Positions 19,480 to 30,241 of a stretch of DNA of 64,000 nucleotides are shown piece after piece. This stretch comes from Adiantum capillus-veneris (taxonomy: Eukaryota > Streptophyta > Polypodiopsida > Polypodiales > Pteridaceae). The DNA lies in NCBI GenBank assembly GCA_014529385.2, contig CM043953.1, forward strand, positions 112,280,549 through 112,344,548, in the 5' to 3' direction. Under the pieces are notes generated by a model. It worked only from the letters and a program-made list of their open reading frames with translations. It searched no databases and had not been told where the DNA came from. How positions within the stretch are numbered: position 1 is the first letter of the stretch; each line of letters starts with the position of its first letter. Made by a program: the position numbers and the translations under genes.

Positions 19480-20466
19480 TTTTGCTTCATCTTTTCAGCT
19501 TTCTTCACAGCCCTTAATTGGTAGATCATCAATGAAAGGCATAGTAACATGTGGGATAAAGTCCCTTAATACCTTATTCCTGCCGTTCATCATATGAGCT
19601 ACTGAATTAGTAGCTCCCTGTGGCAGAGTGCACATCCTTACCAAACCAAGAGGAGTACGCATTGTAGTAAGATCCCTGCTCTCCAAAGCTAATTGAAATT
19701 GATCATACCCTGACTAAAGATCACCCATGGAGTAAATAGATCTACCTGCAAAGGCCTCAGCAAATTCATCCACAATTGGGCCAGTACCCACATTGCGGAT
19801 TGTTACCTTGTTGACATGTTGCATATCCTGAATGAACCTTAATGTACCATTTTTCTTCGGAACAGTAAACCATCAAATAGAATACGGAGCACATGACGGC
19901 TCCAAAATTCCCATTTGAATCTTTTCATTAAGCAAATTGATAAGCTTTGGCAAGTGAGCTTTAGGAACTGGAATAGGACGCAAGCTCCATGGCATATGTG
20001 GAACAGTGAAAATAACCATTGGTGAAACAACACTTGGATCCACACACCCAATCTCACTTGGCTCAAAAGAGAAAGCTTTACCATGTTTTTCGAGCATACC
20101 TTGAAAATACTTGATCTCCTCTTCATTGAGGAAACCGTCTTCTCCAACCTTCAGTTGTTGCAGTGTCTTCTTAGTAAACTTATGTCCTATGTTCTTTGGA
20201 TCTCTGAGTATAGGCTGTCGATCAGAAGCCTCCTTGATCATCCCATGACTTCCTTCTGGCAGCGGTGTAGCCACTGGCCTCACTTTCTTTGCAACAGTCT
20301 TGTATTTTGTCTCCACCTGCGCTTCAACAGTTTCACCTGAATCATCTTCAATATGAATAAGGGCTTCATATATACTTAACTCATCATACATGTCCATTGA
20401 ATGGACCTTGAACACTTCAGTTCCGCTTTGTAACCTGTTTTGCCTGATCTCTTCAAGCTCTGACAT
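19480..20466 (-). pseudogene. Element B reverse transcriptase
   Basis: The N-part (EPSEIGCVDPSVVSPMVIFT, RPIPVPKAHLPKLINLLNEK) leads to ILEPSCAPYS and, after a stop near 19874, FTVPKKNGTLRFIQDMQHVN. Next come SIYSMGDL-SGYDQFQLALES, TPLGLVRMCTLPQGATNSVA and MPFIDDLPIKG, which holds the catalytic F-I-D-D. Stops at about 19874 and 19713 interrupt it. It copies element RNA into DNA. Confidence 0.8.
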
Positions 20467-20844
20467 AGTATCTACATAAGATACCTCTTCAAAGACTCCT
20501 TAAATCACATCATCGGATTCAAGCACATCACAACCCTGCAACTCACTTTGAATACCTGAAACATACTGGTTTTCCCACTTTGGCAATTCATTAAATTTTC
20601 TGAAAGAGACTGAACCTTCCGATGTTAACCCCAAAAACCCCGAAGAGAAAGCTTCTCTTTGCGAGAACTTCTCCTCACTTGTACCACCATAGTCCCTCTT
20701 TAGAATGGCACTCCAAGAAAATCTTGTGCAAACCTGTGTTCTCTAAACTCCTTGCGTATCTTCGGCATTGGAAGATCACGTAGACTGTCCTTATTCCTGG
20801 CATGATCAACACATACAGTCAAGAATTGTACTTCTTTCTTACCA

Positions 20845-22413
20845 TCACGGATCCGAACCCTGGCATAGGCGTACTTTGGTTTCCATTCGCACAGCCGTAA
20901 TGTATGGTTGCCCCAGAATTAAAGGATAAGAGGAATGCTCCTGTATAAAGAATTTTTTCTCATCACAGACATCGCCTACAGTTACCTTAACATTGGCACA
21001 AGCACCATAGAGGTCGCCTGGAAGCATATTGGCAGCTCGAATCCGCCAACCATGGTCCACATCAATAGGCCATTTCCCCTTTTTGTGCAAGATTTTAACC
21101 ATCAAGTTGATCTCCGATCCATGATCTATGAGTGCTAAGACCGGTTCTTCGATGTTGCCAAGCTTCACAACAGTTTCGGTTGTTGCTCTTGCCCAATGAG
21201 TCCTTGAAAAGTGACTCCTTGGTATACTTTCATTATCTTCATCTTCATTGAAATGAACATGCCTTACCTCAGGTACAGTTGGATTTGACACCACCACAAA
21301 CCTCGACTCTTCTTCTTCTTCAAGATTCGCCAAATACTCTTCATAGTCGTCCAAAATTGCTTCAATGTGGCGTACCGCCTCGCTCTTCATTGACTCCGGC
21401 TCCTGTTCAGTTGGTATCTTCCGCTTTCTTTTGATGATATCAATTATCTCCTCATGAAACTCACGTTTGGCAATGCCCAAAATATCACCCAATGTGACCT
21501 CCACTTTGCTATTCAGAATGCGCTCTTCAAAAACTTTCTTTAAATCTGTAGCTAATTCAATGTCAGACTTAAGCTTATATGAGGGTCCCCTGGGTCTACC
21601 TTGCTTTTTGTCCTTGGGTGCCTCCTCCATCACCACTTCAGGAGCGGGCTTAGGAGTAGGACCTTCTTCTTGCTTGCTCTTGAACCTCGTTGTCCTTTTG
21701 ATCAATGTCCCAGAAGCTTCTTCATCTCTTTTCCACTTTTCCTCCACCATAGCCTCATTAGGTTGAGACTTCGCAATGAATGCATACACCGAGAGGGAAT
21801 CCACTGGATCAGTCCACCGTGTGGTTTCTCGAATTGAATTCCCTACTTGCCGCAGCTTCCCATAAGTTACATGTCCTATTTCTATTGTCTTCAAAGCATA
21901 AGGCCATAATTGACCCTTGGTACCTGCACCATCATCATCACTCTTCCCGTAGACTTGCAGCCCATATGTAGCTGCTTCCACAAGAGCAACATTATGCTGG
22001 ATCTCTTCAACTATCTTCTTCATGCCGCCCCTACCGAAATTCGGGTGGAGCATCTCACCTGTTGCCCTAAGGTGTATCTTCTTGTCCTTCCAGAACACCA
22101 TGTTCCTTTTATAAGCTTCGTCAAAATCATCGCATTCTTTAACGTACTTGTGGTCTTCACTGTCACACCACATGCATCGGCGTGGTGGCTGCTGTCTAGG
22201 CTCAAATGTAGACCCCTTTGCAGCTAGTCCGTCAAATTTAACAGCTTTAAAATTCAAATTTAATTCTTGAATACCTTTCACCAATTTGTCAAGAACTGGC
22301 TCCTCCACTTTGGGTATTGCCGAAGTTGTTTTCTCTTTAGGTTCCTCTTCCACAACATCCATGATGTCAGCCACGATCAGCTTGTCGACTCTCATCTGTC
22401 GTTTCACGATCAT
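20845..22413 (-). CDS. Element B gag C-terminal half with aspartic protease
   Basis: 522 open codons on the minus strand. A CCHC-like cysteine cluster (RRCMWCDSEDHKYVKECDDF, C-x2-C-x4-H-x4-C) sits near residue 80. A long charged Lys/Glu-rich middle follows, with VTLGDILGIAKREFHEEIID. The protease begins near residue 420 with VLALIDHGSEINLMVKILHK (active site D-H-G) and ends with YPLILGQPYITAVRMETKV, the usual late L-G-x motif. The frame stops shortly after. Gag would package RNA through the zinc knuckle; the protease would cut the polyprotein. The unusually long linker between knuckle and protease sets B apart from families A, C, D and F. Confidence 0.75.
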   Translation of the reverse strand: MIVKRQMRVDKLIVADIMDVVEEEPKEKTTSAIPKVEEPVLDKLVKGIQELNLNFKAVKFDGLAAKGSTFEPRQQPPRRCMWCDSEDHKYVKECDDFDEAYKRNMVFWKDKKIHLRATGEMLHPNFGRGGMKKIVEEIQHNVALVEAATYGLQVYGKSDDDGAGTKGQLWPYALKTIEIGHVTYGKLRQVGNSIRETTRWTDPVDSLSVYAFIAKSQPNEAMVEEKWKRDEEASGTLIKRTTRFKSKQEEGPTPKPAPEVVMEEAPKDKKQGRPRGPSYKLKSDIELATDLKKVFEERILNSKVEVTLGDILGIAKREFHEEIIDIIKRKRKIPTEQEPESMKSEAVRHIEAILDDYEEYLANLEEEEESRFVVVSNPTVPEVRHVHFNEDEDNESIPRSHFSRTHWARATTETVVKLGNIEEPVLALIDHGSEINLMVKILHKKGKWPIDVDHGWRIRAANMLPGDLYGACANVKVTVGDVCDEKKFFIQEHSSYPLILGQPYITAVRMETKVRLCQGSDP

Positions 22414-22611
22414 GTTGATTGCTTAAGTGACTAAATTCCAATCGGATGTTAAGCCCAATTCTCCCGTTGAATCCTCCAACAACTACACTAGAGTCTTCTG
22501 AAGTCGAGGGTCAGTAGCCTGAATGAATAGCTCAACCTTCTGATCCCTCATCGAACGTTGCTCCGTCGAGGATAGTTGCTCGAACTTCTTCTCAAATTCT
22601 CGTAATAAGTC

Positions 22612-23049
22612 TCATGCAGACATAATTTTGTTCTTCTTTTGCACCCACTTCATAAAGCTTTGCCTTGTCACTCTTTGTGAATCCTCAAGGAAGTATTCCT
22701 CCTGAAGCGCCTTCTTGAAATCTTGCCAATTCGGGCCTTGAATCGCCTGAATTTCTTTAACTCGACTCCTAAGTTCCGGCTCCGCAATCAAATGAAACCC
22801 TTCGACTGCATACTGATCATCAATACCATTCTCTTCCATTGCCTGCTCGTAGATATTGCAAAATTTGCTAATATCCCGGCCTTCAAATCGATGCAATTTC
22901 TCGGTAACCATGTGCCGAGCTTTACGGATCCTTTCTTGCAAATTGTACTGTTGTTGGTCAGCCTTGTTCTGTTGCATATAAGCAGCAAACTGCTGCATCA
23001 TTTGCTGCATGGAAGCCTCTTGCGGTGTCGACATCTTCTTCCACCACAA
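22612..23049 (-). pseudogene. Element B gag N-terminal part
   Basis: 145 codons opening 20-40 bases inside the LTR. A Gln/Met-rich start (STPQEASMQQMMQQFAAYMQ) leads to a gag core with HRFEGRDISKFCNIYEQAME and GPNWQDFKKALQEEYF. A stop at 22612 and a broken stretch (22414-22611) separate it from the rest of gag. Starts at the inner ATG (STPQEA, 23034) or at 23049 are both possible. Confidence 0.7.
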
Positions 23050-23066
23050 TGCTCACCCCGGCTCGT

Positions 23067-23084
23067 TTCGCGTCGGGTTCACCA
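23067..23084 (-). promoter_or_regulatory. Element B primer-binding site
   Basis: The minus strand reads TGGTGAACCCGACGCGAA four bases inside the 5' LTR (23089-23836). A TGG start complementary to a tRNA CCA end at this place is the expected position. I could not assign the tRNA. Confidence 0.6.
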
Positions 23085-23088
23085 AGAA

Positions 23089-23836
23089 TGTCGGGGGATT
23101 TTTGTTTGAAAGGTGAGCCGGGAAGGCGCGGGGCCTCTGGCTGTGAGAGGTGTGAGGAAGACAGTTGCAGCAGACATGATGAATGTAGACAAAGCTTGAA
23201 AACAAGATCCTGAAGCTTGATTAACAGTACCACTGCTTACATTATTTAAAACTCCTTCCATGATTAGAGTGGCTTGGAAGCTTGGATTAGAGTGGCTATG
23301 GAAGATTGGATGAGAGTGGTCTATGGAAGCTTGGCTTGTGATTAGAGTGCTGGAAGCTTTTGGCTTCCTCCCCGCTAATACAGCATAGCACGAAAACTTG
23401 AATATCTCTTAATCGGTGCAGAATTAGCCTCTGTGCGTGAGATGCACAAATGCTCAAAACGCCCTTTTCCTTTTGCATTAGCGGCCTGTTTTGTCTAGAA
23501 ACCTGTTTTATAAAAAAAATCCAGAATATGACTTTTTCGGCCTCCCTCATGCAGAGATGTGAAGTCTCTCACACACTTTCCTTTTTACCACTGACCACAT
23601 GTCTTCCTCTACCCAAGTTGCTTTATATGTCCTAAGAGCCCTTTCACATGTAAAACCTTTTCTTCAAGCATAAAATCTCTATGCTTAGGCCTTCATAACA
23701 CATAAAGCATATACTTTTTGGATCTCCTTGCATGTTTTTGAGCCCTATTCACAGCTCAATAAATGTGTGAGCTTCAAATAGACTTCTTCTACTTCTCTTT
23801 ACTCTTTTTTCCATCATGAAAGCGGAGCGGCACGAT
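23089..23836 (-). repeat. Element B LTR (5' LTR in element orientation)
   Basis: Begins TGTCGGGGGATTT and ends CGGAGCGGCACGAT on the plus strand, next to the AGCGC target duplication. It is the partner of 16362-17132. Confidence 0.93.
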
Positions 23837-23841
23837 AGCGC

Positions 23842-24249
23842 AATGAATTTTAATGATAAGCAAAGTGTTAACAAATCTAATGAGCAAAGTGCTCTCAATT
23901 TTAATTCTATAGAGCAACGTGCAATTGTTGTAAAACAAACATTACATGAATTACAAGATCCTCCATCCAAGCATAACTCTAGTTTACTTTCTTCTTTTGC
24001 ACGGCAAAATGTGACTCACTTACTCACGGAGTATAGTGACGTGTTATCAAGTGATTTACCACCGGGTTTACCCCCTGCACGTTATGTGCAGCATGGCATA
24101 GATGTCTTGCTAGGCACTAAACGGGCGAGTAAACCACCTTATCGTATGAGTGCTAAAGAATCCAACGAGGTTGAGAGTTAGTTGGCTGAATACCTCACCT
24201 GTGGTTTCATTAGACCTAGCACTTGGCCTTAGGAGTCACCAATTCTATT
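23842..24249 (+). pseudogene. Copy A2 spacer and start of reverse transcriptase
   Basis: Continues copy A2 after element B: SNEQSALNFNSIEQRAIVVK, then [38 protein letters not shown] and a stop at 24179. It matches 12922-13337 of A1 and is cut by element C at 24250. Confidence 0.8.
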
Positions 24250-24254
24250 GATAA

Positions 24255-25593
24255 TGTCATAAAGACTAATATCTTACCAACCCAAATGATTTTCTCATAT
24301 TAAACTAATTACTTAATGTGGGAGAATAAACAGGAACAAGGGTTACGATATTGAGATGTACTTATAGATCTATCTCAACAAGGGGACCAATAGAAAAGGG
24401 GCCCAAATGAGATATGGTCTATCAAGGCTAACCAATGGAGAATAATACCTTAGGGTTAGCTTCATTGAAGACCTCCAATAATGTGTGTAAAATTCCTTTG
24501 ACCTTAGGTAGTCTAGGGCTGATCTTGAGACGGGAACCCGACCCAGCTCGAGGTGCTTGTCATGCTTGATGAATAAGGTTATTGAGGTGCTTGATGTGCT
24601 TGATGATTGAGGTGCTTGAGATTCTTGAGGTTCTTGATGATTGAGATGCTTGAGGTGCTTGACATGCTTGAGATGCTAGGATTGTACTTGAGGTGAGAAC
24701 CCAGTCCAAGCTTAAAGTGCTTAAGGGCCAAGCTTGTGGTGTAAACTAGGCCTATGCATGAGGGGCTTGGTTGTCAAGAAGTCAAATATTCAATCCCTAC
24801 AAGGAGGGGGTGAGCCCCTCATGGGGGGGGATGAGAGTGAACACCCACACACTCACACAAGGCATGCATGGTACAAAGAAAGCAGAAGGGACACTTGTCA
24901 AGTTCCTCCTCATGTTGCCCTTATGGTGTGTCTGAAGCCTATTGGTTGGCCACCCAAGGGGTCCAATGATAACTTAGGAGATTTAATTAATTGATTTTGC
25001 ATTTACCTAGTCCTCTCTCTCAAAGGGTAAAGGGGGACTCTTGTCCCAAGGCTATCCTTGATGCTTGTAATGCCTCTTGCTTGTGATTGGTTAGTCCTGG
25101 AGGGGTCCAATGAGCTTCACACATGAGCTACAAGGGGGGTCCACCCAAGAAACCTAGGGGGTTGCTAAGGGGTTATACTCACCCAAACACACTCACAAAC
25201 ACTCTCATTGTGTGCTATGCAAAGTTCAAGATCTCCCTCTCCTTCTCTAAGAAAGTAGAGGTTGAGAGCCTACACCAACACTCATGGCTATGGAGTGCAA
25301 ACCAACCAAGAGCCATGCTTCAATGATTAATCTTGCCATCTCCTTCTTCTTCATTACTATGCTATTATGTATGCTAGCAAGAAGAGTTATGATAAGTGAG
25401 GAACTAATTCTTTCTCCTATGAAATGTTTCTTCTTCCTCTTCCCTACCCTCATTCCCTGCTAGATCTCTCCACCTTTGAAGGTGTTTGAGGTCTTGGGAC
25501 TGAGGCTTGGGACAAGTTAAATCTTTCTTCAAGTTTATGTTATGCTTGTGATGCATGAATCTTTCCATATTCATTGCATCACCTAGGTCACAA
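24255..25593 (+). repeat. Element C left LTR, 3' end lost
   Basis: 24917-25593 matches 58571-59235 closely. The part before 24917 is absent from the right copy, and the LTR's last ~270 bp (59236-59505) are absent here. The sequence runs straight into the protease, so the LTR end, leader and gag were deleted. At 24549-24683 a minisatellite of GAGGTGCTTGATG-like units is present. Confidence 0.7.
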
Positions 25594-25596
25594 CTT

Positions 25597-26187
25597 TCCT
25601 ATGCTTGGGGAAAGGTAAGAGAGCATGATTCCTTCATCTTGTTTGACCCTGGCTCTACTCACAACTTCATATCAATGGAGTTGGCCACCAAGTTGGGCAT
25701 TCAAGCTTTTGAGATGGGAGATGTGGTAATGGCTAATGCAGCTTTCAAGGGACAGGAAGCATCCATTACTCCCTTGATTGGGAAGTTGAGGCTTCATGTC
25801 CAAATCTATGTTGACAAAGAACACTTCTTCGTCTCTCCTCTCCAACATGAGGATGCTATCCTAGGGGTGCCATTGTTTGATTGCATGGCTGTCAATATGA
25901 AGTTCCTTGAAAGGAGAGTCTACTTCATCTACATGGGAAAGAACATGTATATAGATGCTAGTGAGCATGGCTGCACTATTCCATTTGTAAATCCTCTTGC
26001 TTTTGATAAGTCAATGAAGAGCCCCGTTTCTGCATACATGATTTTTGGCAAAGAGTCTCTAAAAGATCCTAATGTTTCATCAAATGTAAATGATAGGAAT
26101 CAAGAAGATTTAGACTTGTCTAATTTTCTAAAAGGATTCCAAGATGTGTTCATCAATGATATCCCTATGGACTTACCTCAAAAATGA
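25597..26187 (+). pseudogene. Element C aspartic protease
   Basis: The active site is FILFDPGSTHNFISMELATK (D-P-G instead of D-S/T-G) with ILGVPLFDCMAVNMKFLERR as the late motif. The frame stays open from the LTR remnant to a TGA at 26185. It ends with LSNFLKGFQDVFINDIPMDL, the start of the RT N-terminal arm. Gag is missing, so the start at 25555 is only an open-frame artefact. Confidence 0.75.
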
Positions 26188-26845
26188 GGGGATGATGACC
26201 ATCGCATTAAGCTCCTTCCAGGAAGCTCACCGCCTAACAAGCCTCCTTATCGAGTCTCACAAGCTCAACAAGAGGAGATCATGAGGTAGGTACAAGAATT
26301 GTTACACAAAGGTATGGTGAGGCCTAGTTCCTCTCCCTTCTGTTCTCCAGTCCTTTTAGTGCAAAAGAAAGATGGTGCATACCGTATGTGTGTGGACTAT
26401 CGAGCACTAAACTATATCACTATCAAAAACAGATTTCCCATTCCTCGGGTAGAAGATCTGTTTGATAAGCTACAAGGCTCTACCTACTTTAGTAGGATTG
26501 ACCTTAAGAGTGTCTATCATTAAATAAGGATAGTGGATGAAGATATCCTAAAGACCACGTTTCGCACAACGTTTGGTATTTATGAATATCTAGTCATGCC
26601 TTTTGGATTCACTAATGCACCAGCTATGTTCAATCATCTAATGGATAAAATTTTTAGACCTTATCGTAAATTCACTGAAGTGTTCTTTGATGATATCATC
26701 ATCTACTCTAAGTCTTTGGAGGAACATAAGCAACATCTCCAAGTGATTTTTCAAGCATTGAGGGAGAATAAGCTTTTTCCCAACCAAAAGAAAAGTAAAT
26801 TTTTTCTTCAAGAGATTCAATACTTAGGTCATATTATCTCCCAAG
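26188..26845 (+). pseudogene. Element C reverse transcriptase
   Basis: GMVRPSSSPFCSPVLLVQKK, YRMCVDYRALNYITIKNRFP, STYFSRIDLKSVYH, a TAA stop at 26521, FGIYEYLVMPFGFTNAPAMF, EVFFDDIIIYSK (catalytic F-F-D-D present) and [11 protein letters not shown]. The sequence then jumps at about 26850 into the minus-strand array D. About 75 codons of the RT-RNase H connection are missing between here and 40900. Confidence 0.85.
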
Positions 26846-26849
26846 TAAG

Positions 26850-27850
26850 AATGGGTCTTCCTTCTTGAGTAAGAACTCCACCTAGAGAAAATTTTCTAGC
26901 ATCGGTTGCTACTTCAAATTCCTTACTGAAATCTGGAAGCTTTAAAATAGGAGCTGAGACCAAGAACTCTTTTAGTTTAGCAAATCTAGACTCGTGCTCG
27001 GTCTTCCATTCGATCCTCATTCCCTTCTTTAGGAGTTCCGTCAAAGGTGCAACAATACGTGCATAGTCCTTGACAAAAATCCTGTACCATCCCGTTATTC
27101 CAAGAAATCCTCTTACTTCGCTGACGGTGGATGGTTGAGGCCAATCAACGATGTCCTTGACCTTGTCTGGGTCCACTGAAATCCTCTCACCCGATATGAC
27201 AAATCCAAGATAGTTGACTTTTGGTGAGCAAAAAATGCACTTGCTCTCTTTAGCGTAAAGTTGGTGTTTTCGAAGAAGGTCAAGTGCTTTGCGAACATGT
27301 TCTTCGTGATCTGCCTCGTTCTTAGAGTAGATTAGAATGTCATCAAAGAAAATCAAGACAAAATCATCCACGTAAGGTCTGAAAATATCCTGCATAAGTC
27401 GATTGAAGCTTGCAAGAGCATTTGTTAGACCAAAAGACATTACTGTGAACTCGTAGTGCCCATACCTAGTATTGAAAGCCGTCTTTGGAATATCCGATTC
27501 CTTGATCCCGATTTGGTAATATCTTGACCTTAGATCTATCTTTGTAAATATTTTGGCACCGTGGAGTCTGTCCAAAAGTTCGTCAATCCTTGGAATTGGG
27601 TACTTGTTCTTGACCGTTACCTGGTTCAGTCCCCGGTAGTCTATGCATAGCCTTAAGGTTCCATCCTTCTTCTTTTGAAAAATACATGGAGCACCCCAAG
27701 GAAAAGTACTAGGTCGAATGAATCCTTGCTCAATGAGTTGCCTAATTTGTTCCTTGAGTTCGATAGCCTCTGGAAGTGACATTTTATAAGGTCTTTTTGA
27801 GATAGGTTCACATCCAGAGATAGTCGCAATCTCATGATCTACCTCTCTAT
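26850..27850 (-). pseudogene. Unit D1 reverse transcriptase and start of RNase H
   Basis: 317 open codons: [100 protein letters not shown] (catalytic F-F-D-D intact), [20 protein letters not shown] and [20 protein letters not shown] (first RNase H Asp). It is cut by the junction with element C. It is the longest intact RT in the window. Confidence 0.9.
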
Positions 27851-28740
27851 GTGGCGGAAGATTCGTAAGGTCTTCTGGGAATAGATCATCATACTACCTC
27901 AATCAGTTTGGTCAAAGTGAGGTATCTGATTGGTCCACCTTGTTGAGTTTTACTGCATAACTTTGATGACCCTTCCTTAGTCCCTTCAAAAGTCTGCTGG
28001 CCTTAACTAGAGTATCCTTAGGTCTCCCATTTTCCCCCTGGATTAAGGATTCATTACCCAAGTTATCTGTAAAGGTAAAATTCCCTTGTGCACAATGTAT
28101 GTGGGCCCTATTTTACTTTAGCCATTCCATCCCTAGTATCCCATCAAAGAATCCTAAGGGTAAGGTTCGAAATTGGGCAGAAGTTGGGTGTCCCCCTAAA
28201 TCAGAATCGATTTTTCCTGCAGAATGTTGAGATACTACTTCCTTGCCGTTTGCTAACTCTACAACTAGCTTGCTTGTTGGATACTTATCTAGCTTTCACT
28301 TCCTCATGCATCTGGGTGAAAGAAATGAAAGAGTACTACCACAATCTATAAGGAAGTTAACTTGTTCACCTCTGAGAGAACCTGGCGTATGAATGACTGC
28401 GTACTGCTCGCAACCATGGGGATTATCAATTGTAGCATGTAGGGTTGCTCTCTCTACAACTTCGCCGCCCACAGTTGGTTGTACCACTGCGGCATTCACT
28501 CTGGCAGTAGCTCCACGCCCTCGCTCTCTGTTCATCCTTCCTCGTCCACGTTCTCGCCCACGGGTATTCAAGGGTATTCACTCTGGCGGTAGCTCCTCGT
28601 CCTCACCCATGGGTATTCAAGGGTATGGCATTGGCATTGGTTGCCTGAATGTTCCTGGAGAAATTGGATCTGTAATGTCCATGCTCACCGCAGCCATAGC
28701 ATCGGACATCAAGGAGCTCCATGGTTGTGGTGGTAGCCAC
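27851..28740 (-). pseudogene. Unit D1 zinc knuckle and protease
   Basis: A CCHC-like knuckle region lies near 28700-28650, followed by an R/G-rich repeat (GRERGRGRMNRERGRG). The protease active site is [20 protein letters not shown] (D-C-G). A stop and frameshifts follow 28296. Compared with unit D2 there is a ~45-bp extra copy of the 'gggtattcaagggtattcac' stretch near 28563-28620. Confidence 0.7.
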
Positions 28741-28749
28741 AATAGGGCG

Positions 28750-29375
28750 CTAGTTATATTCTTGGTTGGATGGTATGTTATCCCAAGCAGCGGTCCTTGC
28801 CCTCTTTGCCCAATGCTTCCTCCTGTTCTGATTAGCCTTTTGTACCTCGAGAGCTAGAGGTTTGGCCCTTAACAAGGCATCCTGTAGCGTCGTCGGCCTG
28901 AGAGCTTCCAACCGAGTATTCAGGGGATCGATTAGTCCTTGGCAAAACCTTGCCACCTGTTGCTTCAAGGTCATCTTAGGAGCATAACTCCGAAGAGTGA
29001 CAAAATTTGCATAGTATTCTTCGACAGATGAATTCAGCTGCCGAAGTGAAAAGAATTCATTCATCCTCAAGGTTCTATAGGCAAGCGGTAAATAACGCCC
29101 CATTAGCGCAGCTTTGATGTCTTCCCAGGATTGGGAAGATCCCTTAATATCCATGTCCCTGCAATGCTGCTTCCACCATATCTTGGCATCGCCAGTCAAG
29201 CGGAACATCTCAAGCATGGTCTGATTTATGGGTTGGGTCCCCGCAGCTTCAAAGTAATCGTCCATGGCTTCCATCCATACTTCCGCATCTCTCTCCACAT
29301 TTTCCCCCTCGCTCTTAAAGATCGGAGGTTGGGCTTGCTTAAGGACGAGCTTTTTCTCCTGCGTTGCCGAGTACA
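28750..29375 (-). pseudogene. Unit D1 gag
   Basis: 182 open codons: RDAEVWMEAMDDYFEAAGTQ, AKIWWKQHCRDMDIKGSSQS, MGRYLPLAYRTLRMNEFFSL, QQVARFCQGLIDPLNTRLEA and a basic tail. It is a typical retrotransposon-gag core. No ATG lies close upstream of the conserved start; the frame is open back to an ATG-TAG at 29397-29392. Confidence 0.8.
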
Positions 29376-29639
29376 GAGCAACAGGCGGTACCTACATGGA
29401 TTATACGAAATCTTGATACCATTACTTGGATTTCAAAATAGACACGAGACTTTAAATAAAATTCAAGATTCTACTTTATCAAGAGACAGAGATTCAGAGA
29501 CAAAAAGCACTTTATTGATGAAAATTTCTTACAATTGAAACCCCTCAAGGTTTAGGATAACTGATGATCAGCTTATTACATGGCTTTATGGATTGCGTAT
29601 AAAATATGCCTAGGAGATGGTATTCACATGATGCACTAC

Positions 29640-30135
29640 TTCATTAGTGTAATAGTTTCTATACTCGTTCTTAAGTGGATAATAAACTAAGATATCAAAC
29701 TAAGATATCAAGCCGGAGTTCCGCTTTCAGTAATCCAAAGGTTTTGACTCGGTTCGCTGGGATCACGTTGGTGACCTTCTCCAAGAGCCAGTCGTTGATG
29801 GTTTGACTGGAGTTGTCTGAAACAGTTTGGTCCAATCGTGTAGGCACCAAGTAGAATATCTCTATTACTCTCAACTCTTATCCCCAACGTATCTGCTTCA
29901 AGTCGGTAGCCAGGCATCCTAGCTTCCGAGCATTGATGTAGTAAACCCCTCCTGGAAATGTCCAATCAAGTTCCCATCCTCTATCAATGCGAGTGGAGTG
30001 TGGCATATGAGCCTTCATCAGTATCTCCATGACATCTCGCCTGAACTGGTAAACTGGGGATCTTCGAGCTTGCTCATAAATAAGCTCAAACACTTGGAAC
30101 TTCCGATATTTGAGCACGGGGTCTTCCTGCAACAC
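29640..30135 (-). pseudogene. Unit D1 leader ORF (ORF0 homologue), broken
   Basis: Lies between the primer-binding site and gag. It shares with element F the blocks KFQVFELIYEQARRSPVYQF, YINARKLGCLATDLKQIRWG, LEKVTNVIPANRV and YYPLKNEYRNYYTNEV. One TAA (29878-29880) and a 15-bp duplication near 29690-29705 break it. It is identical by eye to the copy at 37600-38092. I do not recognise the family. Confidence 0.6.
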
Positions 30136-30229
30136 CGATGCAAGGAATTCGGATCAACTACCTATATACTTTCAGTTCCTTATTTAAATATTCAAACAGT
30201 ACGACTTTATTTCCCAGCCTAACCTAGGC

Positions 30230-30241
30230 TCTGATACCAGG
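30230..30241 (-). promoter_or_regulatory. Unit D1 primer-binding site
   Basis: The minus strand reads TGGTATCAGAGC just inside the LTR end, the match to the 3' end of initiator tRNA-Met used by many plant retrotransposons. Confidence 0.85.

Larger units (their letters stand above)
16362..23836 (-). mobile_element. Ty3/gypsy element B, complete with two LTRs, minus strand
   Basis: Two LTRs (16362-17132 and 23089-23836) bound an internal region with gag, protease, RT, RNase H and integrase on the minus strand. The target duplication is AGCGC (16357-16361 and 23837-23841). The element sits in copy A2, and A1 reads straight through the site as 'atgcaaagtgcaatgaatt' (12921 on). The internal order is PBS, gag, PR, RT, RH, IN, polypurine tract. 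Several frames are broken, but long segments remain open, so it is a moderately young element. Confidence 0.95.

Noticed and set aside
24917-24930. TGTGTCTGAAG as the true start of the element C LTR
   Set aside because: No target duplication pairs with it, whereas 24255 and 59505 give LTR-like TGTCAT...ATTACA ends with GATAA/GGTAA and fit the empty site in A1.
29131-29538. 135-codon plus-strand frame present twice (also 37088-37495)
   Set aside because: It is antisense to gag and leader of unit D; duplication of the unit explains its recurrence.
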